From contig JBGCFQ010000011.1 in the NCBI GenBank assembly GCA_045106985.1, positions 186,001 through 250,000 on the forward strand: a stretch of 64,000 bases of DNA. The letters run 5' to 3'. Made by a program: the position numbers and the translations under genes. Shown piece after piece: positions 1 through 8,909 of this stretch. Within the stretch, counting starts at the first letter, position 1. Each line of letters begins with the position of its first letter. A model generated the notes under the pieces. The model saw only the letters and a list, made by a program, of their open reading frames with translations, ran no database searches and was not told the DNA's origin. This DNA comes from JAUIET01 sp045106985 (GTDB taxonomy: Bacteria; Pseudomonadota; Gammaproteobacteria; Pseudomonadales; JAUIET01).

Positions 1-1074
1 CGATCCGCGAACCAGTTTGGCAGCTTCAACGATTCCGTTTACCCCATGAATGTAAGCTTCGCTGAGCTGTCCTCCATGAGTGTTGGTCGGCAAGCGGCCG
101 TCTGCTCGCAGCTCTCCATCGAGCACAAACTGGGGGGCTTTGTATGGCTCACAAAAACCCCAGCTTTCAAGTTGCCACAACACGATAGGCGTAAAGGCGT
201 CGTAAATGATCGCAGCGTCTATATCATCCGGGGTAAGCCCACTTTGTTTGTAAGCTTCTTTTGCCGCAATATCCATCGACGGGATGGCTGCAATCTCGGG
301 GCGATAAAAACTGGTCATAGACTCCATATTAGCCGCGGCTGCTTGTCCCACTCCTTTTATAGCGACAGGAGTTTGTTTCAGATCCTTAGCTCGCTCGGCC
401 GTTGTAACAATCACTGCACTGCCGCCGTCGCTTTCAAGACAACAATCAAGCAGCTTCAGTGGAGACACGATTTTACGGGCCGTGTCGTACGTTTCACGGT
501 CAAACGGCTGCTCGTAAAACAACGCCGCTGGATTCTTAGATGCAAATTCGCGCTGAAGGTGGGCAATCTCAAACATTGCGTCCTGACAATCTTCGGTTAG
601 ATGCATATAGCGCTGCGAATACATCGCCACCCAACTAGCCGGCGTCATCAAGCCATAGGGCGTATACCACCCCCAATGAATAGCGTCCGCTGTGAGCAAT
701 GGGCCAGAAACGCCAGAACTATAACGATGGCCGGATCGTCCATTCAACGATCGATAGCAAACAACGCATTCAGCCATACCGCTGGCAACCGCCATAACGG
801 CCTGGTGGATAAGGCCTGTAGCCGCGCCACCGCCATGCGGAACTCGAGAGTAAAAAGTAAGGTCGCCAATGCCGACCGCTCTCGCTAATTCAATTTCGTC
901 TGTATTGTCCAGGGTGAAGGTCGTCATACCATCGACATCTGACGGCTTCAGCCCCGCATCATCGAGCGCATCTCGCACTGCCTCGGCCGCCAGCTGAAGC
1001 TCAGAACGCCCCGAATTCTTTGAAAACTCAGTGTTAGCCAGACCTACAATGGCCGATTTATCACAAATACTCAT
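1..1074 (-). CDS. ltp2: Thiolase-like lipid-transfer protein, steroid side-chain aldolase (Ltp2-like), 3' end beyond window
   Basis: The reading frame opens at ATG 1074 (MSICDKSAIVGLANTEF) and stays open to the window edge, so the C-terminus is missing. It has the SCP-x/Ltp type of thiolase fold; the stretch VPHGGGAATGLIHQAVMAVA followed by CYRSLNGRSGHRY is typical of non-condensing Ltp proteins. Ltp2 forms a complex with the DUF35 domain of ChsH2 and cleaves the hydroxylated C3 side chain of steroid-CoA esters by retro-aldol reaction. Here it follows a MaoC gene by 49 bp and a MaoC-DUF35 gene on the same strand, the same gene set as in actinobacterial cholesterol loci. Substrate is inferred from the set; another branched acyl-CoA remains possible. 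Confidence 0.8.
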   Translation of the reverse strand, partial: MSICDKSAIVGLANTEFSKNSGRSELQLAAEAVRDALDDAGLKPSDVDGMTTFTLDNTDEIELARAVGIGDLTFYSRVPHGGGAATGLIHQAVMAVASGMAECVVCYRSLNGRSGHRYSSGVSGPLLTADAIHWGWYTPYGLMTPASWVAMYSQRYMHLTEDCQDAMFEIAHLQREFASKNPAALFYEQPFDRETYDTARKIVSPLKLLDCCLESDGGSAVIVTTAERAKDLKQTPVAIKGVGQAAAANMESMTSFYRPEIAAIPSMDIAAKEAYKQSGLTPDDIDAAIIYDAFTPIVLWQLESWGFCEPYKAPQFVLDGELRADGRLPTNTHGGQLSEAYIHGVNGIVEAAKLVRGS

Positions 1075-1123
1075 TCAATAACCTCTTGCTGATTCCGCTG
1101 TATGACTGTGCTTATCGCTGCTC

Positions 1124-1543
1124 CTAAGGAAGCGCCACACTCACGGAACCCTCCATATGCATGCCCCAAACGTTGTTTTCGCCCACAACATTCACCTTAA
1201 CCACATTATTCTCGGCGTCCAGTTCTGTAATTTCACCACTAACACTCATAATCATCCCGGGTACGTTAGGCGCTCCTAATTTTACCTTCAGCGCTTTCAT
1301 GACGGCTTCCGGCCCAGACCAATCAGTGACATAGCGAGCCATTAATGCCTGGCTAGTTAAAATATTCATAAAAACGTCGGGTAGCCCCATATCTTGAGCC
1401 ACCTTTGGCACATGATGACAAGGCTCAAAGTCACGCGTCGCCAAAGCGCCGCAACTAATAAGCGAACTGGTTATATCGATATCAAGCTGAGGTAGCTTGT
1501 CGCCGACCTTAACGGCAGCGAAATTCATTGTTTCAAAACTCAT
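1124..1543 (-). CDS. chsH1: MaoC-family enoyl-CoA hydratase subunit (ChsH1-like)
   Basis: A 139-residue single hot-dog-fold protein. The hydratase signature is visible as RDFEPCHH at residues 37-44, giving an Asp38-His43 pair with the Asp-x4-His spacing of MaoC hydratases. In known steroid degraders ChsH1 supplies the catalytic residues and pairs with the MaoC half of ChsH2 to hydrate the 17-ene side-chain CoA ester. The gene lies 15 bp after the MaoC-DUF35 gene and 49 bp before the thiolase-like gene, so the three are probably one transcript. It is shorter than stand-alone R-hydratases, in keeping with a heteromeric partner. Confidence 0.8.
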   Translation of the reverse strand: MSFETMNFAAVKVGDKLPQLDIDITSSLISCGALATRDFEPCHHVPKVAQDMGLPDVFMNILTSQALMARYVTDWSGPEAVMKALKVKLGAPNVPGMIMSVSGEITELDAENNVVKVNVVGENNVWGMHMEGSVSVALP

Positions 1544-1558
1544 AATCTGGTCACCTAC

Positions 1559-2533
1559 TTAGCCTTCAACCGGATAAAACTGCGGCAACATGGTTTTTGC
1601 ATCCACCTGTTCTACCTTGCCTTTCACTTTCATGCCTATTTTGACGTCATCGGCATCAATGCCCACCACGTTTGAAATGATGCGTGTGCCCTCTTGCAGA
1701 TCAATTACGGCAACAACGAGCGGGTATTTATAACCTGGAAACTTCGGATGATGCATTTCCACAAAGCTGAACACTTCACCGTCTAAGCTCGACTCAATCG
1801 AGTCCCATTCTGTAGACTGGCATTCACCGCACATCGGTCGCGGTGGGTGTCTCAATGTTTGACAACCGCTGCAACGCTGAATAAGAACCCTGCCCTCATC
1901 ACAAGCATCCCACCACCAGCCATTATCTTGGCCACGCGGCGATTGCGCCCTAGTCGGAATCTCCAACTCTTCTGAACCGCTAGTCGCAGCTTTCTCAGGC
2001 GCCTCTGGAGGAATGAACTTGAACACCCGGAAACGCTGCGTGCCTATCAGCTCACCATCTTGATTCGTAAACTTGGCTAAGGTCTGCAAAAAGTAGCCCA
2101 CACCCCGCCCTGTCGCTTTCTGTTCTGAGATTTCTTCGATGATCGCGTCTTCAAATAGCGCATCTCCGAGCTTCGCTTCAGCAAAATATTCCTGGTCAAC
2201 ATTGGTACCCAGCGACCCACTAAAGCCGTGCTTATCAAAAAATGCGACCAAGTTTGAAAGACCGTCGCCGGGGCGCCCTGTAGAGGCCACTGCGTAGCCT
2301 TCCTGATTCCAGGCATACATCATTGCCGGCGGTGCAACGACTTGCCCTCGGCTGCTGTTAGCGGCCCATTCGCGGTCTGTATAAGCGGGGTTCTGGTCAC
2401 CCATCACTTCGGTCCAATGACGAATCATAGCTTCATTAACGGTGTCGTAGGAGCGCTTCGGTTCGGGGTGCAACGGAGTGCCAACAAAGGTCCGTAGCTC
2501 CTCCTCAAACGCTTGTCGTTCTTCAGGAGTCAT
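1559..2533 (-). CDS. chsH2: MaoC-DUF35 fusion protein (ChsH2-like): hydratase partner plus OB-fold partner of the aldolase
   Basis: A 324-residue protein with two parts. Residues about 20-175 are a MaoC-like hot-dog domain that lacks the catalytic Asp-His pair. After a linker, residues about 200-320 form a DUF35 domain: a zinc ribbon (CSGCQTLRHPPRPMCGEC) and an OB-fold. In Mycobacterium and Thermomonospora, ChsH2 joins ChsH1 through the first half and Ltp2 through the DUF35 half, coupling hydration to side-chain cleavage. All three partners occur here in the order ChsH2-ChsH1-Ltp2. It is the first gene of the apparent operon; the 174 bp ahead of it show no clear regulator site. Confidence 0.82.
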   Translation of the reverse strand: MTPEERQAFEEELRTFVGTPLHPEPKRSYDTVNEAMIRHWTEVMGDQNPAYTDREWAANSSRGQVVAPPAMMYAWNQEGYAVASTGRPGDGLSNLVAFFDKHGFSGSLGTNVDQEYFAEAKLGDALFEDAIIEEISEQKATGRGVGYFLQTLAKFTNQDGELIGTQRFRVFKFIPPEAPEKAATSGSEELEIPTRAQSPRGQDNGWWWDACDEGRVLIQRCSGCQTLRHPPRPMCGECQSTEWDSIESSLDGEVFSFVEMHHPKFPGYKYPLVVAVIDLQEGTRIISNVVGIDADDVKIGMKVKGKVEQVDAKTMLPQFYPVEG

Positions 2534-2707
2534 TGTTAAAACTTCCAGTGGTTAAATGGTAGATCTGGTTTAAATGTGCGGCCGCATGCTAAATGATGGG
2601 TGCAACTAAATAGCTTAGGGCGAAGGATAAACTAGGCGGGTTTAGGTTTCCATGAAGATACCGACACCCGAATCGCTCGATCGGCAGTAAACTGTATATT
2701 CAACTCG

Positions 2708-4774
2708 CTAAAAGCTGCCTTCTATCTGAAATTCAAATACAGTGCCGTATGCACGATCACGATCCTCAACAAATTCTAACTCGCCCTCTCTGGAGCCGGT
2801 AAAGACCGAACGGGTTAATTGATCTGTGTCGGCGATAAGATTTCTAGCCAGAAAGGTAGCCTTTAGACCGAAGACATTTTTGTGTTCAATGAACAAACGC
2901 AATTCTCCGCGAGTTTGCGCCACATGAAGGATTTGCTTGCGCCTATAGGTATCAGATTTATTTAGAATTCTATGATTCAAACCCCAAGCCCACTCAGTAG
3001 CCTCTATATCATGACGCAATTCCACAAAGAGATAACTTATGGTGTCACCGTTAATTCGTCGCTGTTGATTCGTTAGTGGGTCATCCAGCACACTGCGTTG
3101 CAGGCTTAGATCAATGGTGACTTGGGCACCAGACCAACCGAGCGCATCAAGATAGCTGGTCGACACCCATTGAGTGCCATAGCGTGTCGCTTTGTCTAAA
3201 TTACCAACGGCCTCTTCGCCATTAGCCGTAGGAATGTACTCTACTATATCGTCTATGCTTTCACCCCAAAAACGCCAAGACAGGTTCCCATGAGCACCAA
3301 ACCCTTGCTCTAGCTTGAGTTCAAGCTGCCATGTTTGCGGAGGAACGAGCTGCGGATTACCAGCCGCTGAGTTCTGCTCATCAAGATTCACTGACGAGAT
3401 AAAGTCAAAGAAGTCGAGCTGCCCCACTTCCCTGGAAAGTTTCGCACTGACAGTGGTCTCGGAGCCGAACGCCTTGCTGGCACTGAGAAACCCCTTTGGC
3501 CTGGTGAATTCCCGACTAAGCCCCAAAAGGCCCGATTGCTGAATCTGAGAAAATTCTCCACCCAAAGACAGCTGAAAATTGACAGCACTGATTGTCCGAC
3601 CGTAGGTCAACATCGACTCAAATCGGTACTCTTCAACCTTTGAGCTGCCATTGTTCAAAGTTGACTCAAGCAATGGGCTGCCATTTTCACTTTGCAACAA
3701 GCGAGACTCAGCATCAACGAAATTGTAAACCCCCTCTAAGGTTAACTGCCAACTCGCCAATTCTTTCGTCAACCAACTGTATTCGCCCCTCAAAATCGTT
3801 TCACCAATGTCTGAATCACGAAGAAACTGCTGCTTATTCAGCTCTGCGTCCAGAAGACTGCGTACCACGGTTACATCAGACAACGATTCATTTTCTATGC
3901 GTTGATAGGCTATTAGTTTCAATCGTCCCTGCCCTGCATCAAACTCATAATCAGCGCTAAGTTCGCCAACCCTTTTAGGTAGGTCAATGTCCAGAAAACG
4001 ATTGCGCGGCGGCTCAGTCGAGAGCAGTCGCCGAAACGAATTTTCATCATCGTCTTTGCGTTGACGTTCGTAAGACAACGATAGGTTGCCGATATTGCCA
4101 GTGGGCGGGTGCCAACTCAACAAAACGGACCCGCCGGGCTTATCTGAGTTATAGGTCGCAAATTCGTTGCGCTCCTCTGTTATTACGCCAACGCTGTCAG
4201 TAACTCGCTCTAGCCCCCAGTGCCCATAGCGGTCTTGCCTATTGTTGAGATTAGCCTTCCAGGTTAGAGAATTGTGCTTGCCACTCAATGACAAATCGAA
4301 GCGGTACCATACTGGGTCGATACGAGCGCGTTGGTGTGTTCGCCATAACCACGTCCCGGTAAATGCTTGTTCGTCGATAATAACGTCGGCAACATCTCCA
4401 TTTAAGCCAGGAATCCCCAGGCTGGCGCCATCCCGAATAACGATCATTCGAACAGAGGACGCTGGAACACGGCCTAACACAGTCAGCGCACTGTCTCGCT
4501 TACCAGACACTCGCGCGCCATTAATTAGAACGTTACTGCTGGCTTGTCCCAGTCCGCGAACATTGTCGAGCTCTCGAGCAAAGAAACCCGGGACTAAATC
4601 GATCATTTCCTTGGCCGTACGTGGTGCAAACTTACTAAAGAAAGCGGCTGAGAACTCAGTGTGTTCTACCCCTGACGACTTCGATTGCCCACTCAACTCA
4701 TCAGCAAGCCCTGCGTTGGGCAGCGTTGCCAGCAGGAGAGCCGCAATGAGAATTTTAGATGAGAGCTGAGACAT
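2708..4774 (-). CDS. TonB-dependent receptor with plug domain
   Basis: From ATG 4774 the protein has 688 residues and starts with a signal peptide (MSQLSSKILIAALLLATLPN, then AGLA cleavage). The frame also opens at a TTG 12 bases earlier, but the ATG sits directly before the signal peptide. A plug domain follows at about residues 40-130 (NVLINGARVSGK, VRDGASLGIPGLNGDVAD), then a long beta-barrel region ending in a terminal Phe as outer-membrane proteins do. No clear TonB box is visible near the N-terminus. It is encoded on the same strand just ahead of the steroid-type genes, so uptake of a hydrophobic substrate is a reasonable guess, but the ligand is unknown. Confidence 0.85.
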   Translation of the reverse strand: MSQLSSKILIAALLLATLPNAGLADELSGQSKSSGVEHTEFSAAFFSKFAPRTAKEMIDLVPGFFARELDNVRGLGQASSNVLINGARVSGKRDSALTVLGRVPASSVRMIVIRDGASLGIPGLNGDVADVIIDEQAFTGTWLWRTHQRARIDPVWYRFDLSLSGKHNSLTWKANLNNRQDRYGHWGLERVTDSVGVITEERNEFATYNSDKPGGSVLLSWHPPTGNIGNLSLSYERQRKDDDENSFRRLLSTEPPRNRFLDIDLPKRVGELSADYEFDAGQGRLKLIAYQRIENESLSDVTVVRSLLDAELNKQQFLRDSDIGETILRGEYSWLTKELASWQLTLEGVYNFVDAESRLLQSENGSPLLESTLNNGSSKVEEYRFESMLTYGRTISAVNFQLSLGGEFSQIQQSGLLGLSREFTRPKGFLSASKAFGSETTVSAKLSREVGQLDFFDFISSVNLDEQNSAAGNPQLVPPQTWQLELKLEQGFGAHGNLSWRFWGESIDDIVEYIPTANGEEAVGNLDKATRYGTQWVSTSYLDALGWSGAQVTIDLSLQRSVLDDPLTNQQRRINGDTISYLFVELRHDIEATEWAWGLNHRILNKSDTYRRKQILHVAQTRGELRLFIEHKNVFGLKATFLARNLIADTDQLTRSVFTGSREGELEFVEDRDRAYGTVFEFQIEGSF

Positions 4775-4996
4775 TACATTGAACAAAATAAATGGTGCTA
4801 TAGGTAGAGTTAATGCGCATTGCTTGAATCATCGTAACTGAGGCGAAACAGGCGCTCTGCGCAGCTTTTTCAGCAGGTTCACTCTTATTGCACAGCATGT
4901 ACTAATAATAGTGGGCGGCGCCAGAATAGCCACTGGCGGCTTAGCTAGCCAGCACCTACAACAACGCCTGGAGAAGCTTACAAAATAATAGAATGC

Positions 4997-5050
4997 CGGT
5001 GTTGCCACCGAGGGATTTTAAGTCCCTTGCGTCTACCACAACGCCGCCCT
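4997..5050 (-). pseudogene. tRNA-Leu(TAA) fragment lacking T-arm and 3' acceptor
   Basis: Bases 4997-5038 are identical over 42 nt to 5101-5142 inside the intact tRNA-Leu gene, covering part of the D-arm, the whole anticodon arm with TAA, and the variable arm. The sequence then diverges: the 5' acceptor is degenerate (GGCGGCG instead of GCCCGGATGGCG in tRNA sense) and no T-arm or 3' acceptor follows. It cannot fold as a tRNA. It looks like the remains of a second tandem tRNA-Leu gene. Confidence 0.75.
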
Positions 5051-5071
5051 GACATTGTCATAAAAATAAGA

Positions 5072-5158
5072 TGGTGCCCGGACCCGGACTTGAACCGGGA
5101 CGGTGTTGCCACCGAGGGATTTTAAGTCCCTTGCGTCTACCAATTTCGCCATCCGGGC
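5072..5158 (-). tRNA. leuZ: tRNA-Leu, anticodon TAA
   Basis: An 87-nt class II tRNA with a long variable arm. The 5' acceptor GCCCGGA pairs with TCCGGGC at the 3' end, followed by discriminator A and an encoded CCA (5072-5074). The anticodon loop reads ACTTAAAAT with TAA. It is last in the cluster pgsA-tRNA-Gly-tRNA-Cys-tRNA-Leu, the same order as glyW-cysT-leuZ in E. coli. Confidence 0.96.
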
Positions 5159-5192
5159 GTACAGATGAATGACTTGCCTGCCTCATACTTCA

Positions 5193-5211
5193 ACCACAAC
5201 GCCATCCGGGC
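5193..5211 (-). pseudogene. tRNA-Leu 5'-end fragment
   Basis: Twelve bases (5200-5211) repeat exactly the 5' acceptor end of the intact tRNA-Leu (5147-5158), and the adjoining 11 bases (5193-5203) match 5035-5045 in the other fragment. It therefore appears to be the 5' end of the same lost tandem copy whose middle part survives at 4997-5050. Too short to function. Confidence 0.55.
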
Positions 5212-5261
5212 GGTAAAAACAATGGCTGATGTTCAGGGCTGTGCCGAACAATACATGTTAA

Positions 5262-5335
5262 TGGAGGCGCGGGTCGGAATCGAACCGGCGTTAACGGAGT
5301 TGCAGTCCGCTGCATAACCACTCTGCCACCGCGCC
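5262..5335 (-). tRNA. cysT: tRNA-Cys, anticodon GCA
   Basis: A 74-nt gene. The acceptor GGCGCGG pairs with CCGCGCC, the discriminator is U as expected for tRNA-Cys, and CCA is encoded (5262-5264). The anticodon loop CTGCAAC contains GCA. It is the middle member of the tRNA cluster downstream of pgsA. Confidence 0.96.
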
Positions 5336-5450
5336 TAAAAACAAAACGTCCTTATCAATAACGCGAAACCTCGGTTGTACCGAGGTTTCATCTTCCCGCG
5401 CATTCTTCTGCGTGGGTCTTGCAAGAGCGAACTCTGTAGCAAGCATATAT

Positions 5451-5526
5451 TGGAGCGGGAAACCGGGTTCGAACCGGCGACCTCAACCTTGGCAAGGTTG
5501 CGCTCTACCAACTGAGCTATTCCCGC
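5451..5526 (-). tRNA. glyW: tRNA-Gly, anticodon GCC
   Basis: A 76-nt gene. The acceptor GCGGGAA pairs with TTCCCGC, the discriminator is U, and CCA is encoded (5451-5453). The anticodon loop TTGCCAA contains GCC, and the T-arm GGTTCGAACCC is canonical. It is first in the tRNA cluster, about 115 bp downstream of pgsA, and probably shares the pgsA transcript as in E. coli. Confidence 0.96.
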
Positions 5527-5640
5527 GATATCTACGATTTCGAAACCTTCAATGTGATGGCATGAAATCGAGGCGCTTATTCTATTGTCTGAATCGCGTC
5601 TGTCAAGAAACAATAGCGGGTGATATCTCGCTTGAACAAT

Positions 5641-6195
5641 CTATTTTTGCAAACGTAGATCAGGTGCGGCCGCTTTTAGGTAAATAAACATCGACCAGAG
5701 GGTCAAAAGAGCCGCTGCGTACAATAAAAAATATCCTAGATAAGCCAGCTCTAAGAGTAGGTTTTCACCGACCGCCAAGAGGATGGAGATAGAAATCATC
5801 TGAAAAGCTGTCTTAATCTTGCCGACGTAGGACACCGCAACGCTGGTACGCTTACCAAGGTCTGCCATCCACTCGCGCAGCGCCGAGACCAGAATCTCCC
5901 GACATATAATGATACACGCTGGCACCGCAAACCATGGACTAGCATGCAACTCCACCAACAGAACCAAGGCAACGGCCACCATCAACTTATCGGCCACTGG
6001 GTCCAGAAAAGCGCCAAATGGCGTGCTTTGATCCAGTTTACGGGCAAGATAGCCATCCAGCCAGTCGGTAATCGCGGCAAGCACAAAAATTGATGTGGCC
6101 ACGAGATAGTGCCATTTAAAAGGCCAATAAAACACCAGCACTAACAGCGGTATTAACGCTATTCGAAGCATAGTCAGTGCGTTGGGTATGTTCAT
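5641..6195 (-). CDS. pgsA: CDP-diacylglycerol-glycerol-3-phosphate 3-phosphatidyltransferase
   Basis: Inner-membrane enzyme that makes phosphatidylglycerol phosphate, the committed step to phosphatidylglycerol and cardiolipin. From ATG 6195 it has 184 residues, close to the family length, starting MNIPNALTMLRIALIPLLV. The CDP-alcohol phosphotransferase motif is present at about residues 50-75 (DWLDGYLARKLDQSTPFGAFLDPVADK in two parts), with the conserved Asp residues. Several hydrophobic segments follow. The same frame is open upstream into uvrC but that extension has no family similarity. The gene follows uvrC by 73 bp, the usual gammaproteobacterial arrangement. Confidence 0.96.
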   Translation of the reverse strand: MNIPNALTMLRIALIPLLVLVFYWPFKWHYLVATSIFVLAAITDWLDGYLARKLDQSTPFGAFLDPVADKLMVAVALVLLVELHASPWFAVPACIIICREILVSALREWMADLGKRTSVAVSYVGKIKTAFQMISISILLAVGENLLLELAYLGYFLLYAAALLTLWSMFIYLKAAAPDLRLQK

Positions 6196-6268
6196 TGCTT
6201 TTTGTCTTACTCGTTTAGGCCTATGCCCTGTTGGTGCCTGGATAGGGTCAGAGCTGGCTAAGCCTAGT

Positions 6269-8092
6269 TTAGTCGCTGTGCAGGCTGTTATAAATGTCGT
6301 TAGCTGTTTTTTCACTAATACCGGGCACTTTGCCCAACTCTTGGGAACTGGCTCGCTGAATTTCCTGCAAACCGCCAAAATGACGTAAGAGAGCCTGGCG
6401 ACGCTTGGCTCCAACGCCGTCTATAGACTCAAGTACCGAGGTATTCCTTTTCTTCGAACGCCGCGCTCGGTGACCGGTAATAGCGAAGCGATGCGATTCA
6501 TCACGCACCTGCTGTATCAAATGCAATGCAGGCGCATCTGACGCCAAAACCAGTTCTTCTCGACTACCTCCCTCAATGATTTGCTCCATACCGGCCTTAC
6601 GGGTTGGTCCCTTCGCCACAGCGAGCACCCGTATATCCTCAATGCCAAGCTCATGCAGCACCTGTTCGGCTTCTGAAAGCTGGCCTTTACCCCCATCAAT
6701 TAGCAAAACATCTGGCTTGCGGCCTTCGCCTTTCTTTAGCCTTAAAAAACGGCGTCGCAATGCCTGAGCCATTGCAGCATAGTCATCTCCCGCTTGCACG
6801 CCTTCAATATTGAAGCGCCTATAGTCAGTTTTGCGCGCACCGGACAAATCAAACACCACGCAGGATGCTACGGTGGCCTCACCCGAGCTGTGACTTATAT
6901 CAAAACACTCTATGCGCTGCGGCAGCTCCGTTAGCTGCAAGGCTTCCTGCAGGTTTTCGAATCGACTGGCAATACTTTGTCGATTAGCTAGCCGGGCCTC
7001 TAGATTTTGCTGGGCCGCGACCGTCGCTAACTTGATCCACTCGGCTCGACTTGAACGTGCTTTAGCGCTTACGGTGATCTTACGACCGGCTACTTCCGTT
7101 AACGCCGCTTCAAGCACATCCTCGTCTTCTATGGCCTGATCAATGACTATTTCTCTGGGCGTCTCCTTTGCAAGCCCTCCGACATAATACTGACTTATGA
7201 ACGAGAAAAGCACCTCGGCACTGCCCTCTTCGAGGCGTGGCGCCGGGAAGTAGCTGCGGCTCCCTAGAATACGACCACCTCGAACAAACAAAACATGAAC
7301 GCAAGCGATGCCGGATGACTGCACTGCCGACAGAATATCAATGTCGCCGCGCTTGCCCTCAATGAATTGTGAGTCTTGCATGCGTCGCAAATCGGACAGC
7401 TGATCTCTTATTGTGGCGGCGCGTTCGAACTCCAGCTCAGCCGAGGCTGCTTCCATAGAATCGGCCAGTTCTTTGAGTAGCAGCCTGTCCTGCCCGGCAA
7501 GAAACATCCGCGTGAACCGCACACTCTCCTCATATTCTTTGTCGTCGACCATGCCGACACACGGTCCGGAACAGCGGTGTATCTGATATTGCAAGCAAGG
7601 ACGAGAACGATTTCTATAGACACTGTCTTGGCATTGCCTTACGCGAAATATTTTCTGTAATAGATGCAAACTCTCACGCACCGAGCCCGCATTTGGAAAA
7701 GGACCAAAATACTCGCCTTTGCGACTCTTCGCGCCACGGTGGAAACCAAGGCGCGGGTGTTTGTGATCCGTCATTAGAATGTAGGGGTAGGACTTATCGT
7801 CACGGAGCAAAATATTGTACTGCGGGCGATGAGCTTTAATTAGGTTCTGCTCGAGAATCAGAGCTTCCGCTTCGCTATTGGTTATGGTGACCTGAACGCT
7901 GGCAATCTTATTAACCAGAGCCACAGTTTTAGAGTTAAGGCCGCGACTGCGAAAATAACTGGAGACCCGGTTCCTCAGGTTCTTGGCTTTGCCGACATAC
8001 AGCACGTCACCATCCGTGTCGAGCATCAGGTAAACGCCAGGGCGGCGGGTGAGTGCTTTTAAAAAAGTGGCAGAATCAAATTCTTCCTGCAT
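6269..8092 (-). CDS. uvrC: UvrABC excinuclease subunit C
   Basis: Makes both incisions around a DNA lesion after UvrA-UvrB recognition. The protein has 607 residues, the usual length. The N-terminal GIY-YIG nuclease domain is seen in RPGVYLMLDTDGDVLYVGKA; a UVR UvrB-binding segment lies around residues 200-235 (ELADSMEAASAELEFERAA); the RNase H-like half contains ECFDISHSSGEATVASCVVF and LLIDGGKGQL; the C-terminus carries two helix-hairpin-helix units (SIDGVGAKRRQALLRHFGG, KVPGISEKTANDIY). It lies between gacA and pgsA, as in E. coli uvrY-uvrC-pgsA. Confidence 0.97.
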   Translation of the reverse strand: MQEEFDSATFLKALTRRPGVYLMLDTDGDVLYVGKAKNLRNRVSSYFRSRGLNSKTVALVNKIASVQVTITNSEAEALILEQNLIKAHRPQYNILLRDDKSYPYILMTDHKHPRLGFHRGAKSRKGEYFGPFPNAGSVRESLHLLQKIFRVRQCQDSVYRNRSRPCLQYQIHRCSGPCVGMVDDKEYEESVRFTRMFLAGQDRLLLKELADSMEAASAELEFERAATIRDQLSDLRRMQDSQFIEGKRGDIDILSAVQSSGIACVHVLFVRGGRILGSRSYFPAPRLEEGSAEVLFSFISQYYVGGLAKETPREIVIDQAIEDEDVLEAALTEVAGRKITVSAKARSSRAEWIKLATVAAQQNLEARLANRQSIASRFENLQEALQLTELPQRIECFDISHSSGEATVASCVVFDLSGARKTDYRRFNIEGVQAGDDYAAMAQALRRRFLRLKKGEGRKPDVLLIDGGKGQLSEAEQVLHELGIEDIRVLAVAKGPTRKAGMEQIIEGGSREELVLASDAPALHLIQQVRDESHRFAITGHRARRSKKRNTSVLESIDGVGAKRRQALLRHFGGLQEIQRASSQELGKVPGISEKTANDIYNSLHSD

Positions 8093-8197
8093 AGCTTACT
8101 CATAGTTCCTGCGCAGGTCTTGTATAGATATGTGCAGCATAGGTCTTCGGGGTGTCTGGGCTAACTAGGCTACGTCTGGGATAAATAGACAATTCGC

Positions 8198-8848
8198 CTA
8201 TCTATCCAACCCTTCTTCGATCAAACCGTGGCGCACGGCCAGCAGAGCTAACTCAACGTCGCCTTTGATCTCAAGCTTTTCAAACAAGCGGTAGCGATAG
8301 CTGTTAACAGTTTTGGTGGAGATGCTGAGCTTCTCGGCAATGTCCGGCACCTTGTCGCAAGATATAATCATCATTGCAATCTGTAGCTCTCGTTCTGACA
8401 GTTGATTGAAAGGAGATTCGTCCTTGCCCGATGTAAAGGGCTTCAACGCCATATCTTGGGCAACTTCAGGGCTTATGTAACGCTGCCCGCTTTCAACTTT
8501 GCGTACCGCGTCCAACATCTGATCGGGAGTAGAGCCCTTGGTAATAAAACCTTTGGCGCCTGCCTGAATGAGTTTTGCTGGAAAAGGGTCGTCCGTATAG
8601 GCCGTTAAGGCAATCACTTTGATAGATGAGTCGTGAGCTACAATTTTTCTCGTTGCCGCCAAGCCGCCTATTCCCGGCATACGCACGTCCATTAAAACGA
8701 TATCTGGTTGTAGCTGCCGGCACAACTTAACAGCTTCTTCTCCAGTAGCGGCCTGCGCAACTACTTCTACATTTGGCGCATCGGAGAGCATTCTCACTAT
8801 GCCCATTCGTACTAGATCATGATCATCAGCCACTAAAACGGTGATCAT
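8198..8848 (-). CDS. gacA: Two-component response regulator GacA/UvrY
   Basis: A 216-residue NarL-type response regulator. The receiver domain begins MITVLVADDHDLVRMG, with Asp8-Asp9 and the phosphoacceptor Asp54 in IVLMDVRMPG. The C-terminal LuxR helix-turn-helix is ISTKTVNSYRYRLFEKL. Start ATG 8848 is chosen because GGAGAG lies 6 bases ahead and the N-terminus then matches the family. GacA with its sensor BarA/GacS switches on GGA-rich small RNAs that sequester CsrA/RsmA. Its place directly before uvrC supports the orthology. The sensor kinase is not in this window. Confidence 0.95.
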   Translation of the reverse strand: MITVLVADDHDLVRMGIVRMLSDAPNVEVVAQAATGEEAVKLCRQLQPDIVLMDVRMPGIGGLAATRKIVAHDSSIKVIALTAYTDDPFPAKLIQAGAKGFITKGSTPDQMLDAVRKVESGQRYISPEVAQDMALKPFTSGKDESPFNQLSERELQIAMMIISCDKVPDIAEKLSISTKTVNSYRYRLFEKLEIKGDVELALLAVRHGLIEEGLDR

Positions 8849-8894
8849 TTGGTTCTCTCCATCTCTAACTACCTGGTTCTCAATGGCACTAGGC

Positions 8895-8909
8895 AACACT
8901 TATAGTGTT
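8895..8909. promoter_or_regulatory. Perfect inverted repeat upstream of gacA
   Basis: AACACT-TAT-AGTGTT is a perfect 6-3-6 palindrome centred about 53 bases before the gacA start. It could be an operator or simply a short hairpin in the leader. No family-specific operator consensus was recognised. Confidence 0.25.

Noticed and set aside
46..888. Two plus-strand open frames opposite the thiolase-like gene
   Set aside because: They are antisense shadows; the minus-strand frame has clear family motifs over the same bases.
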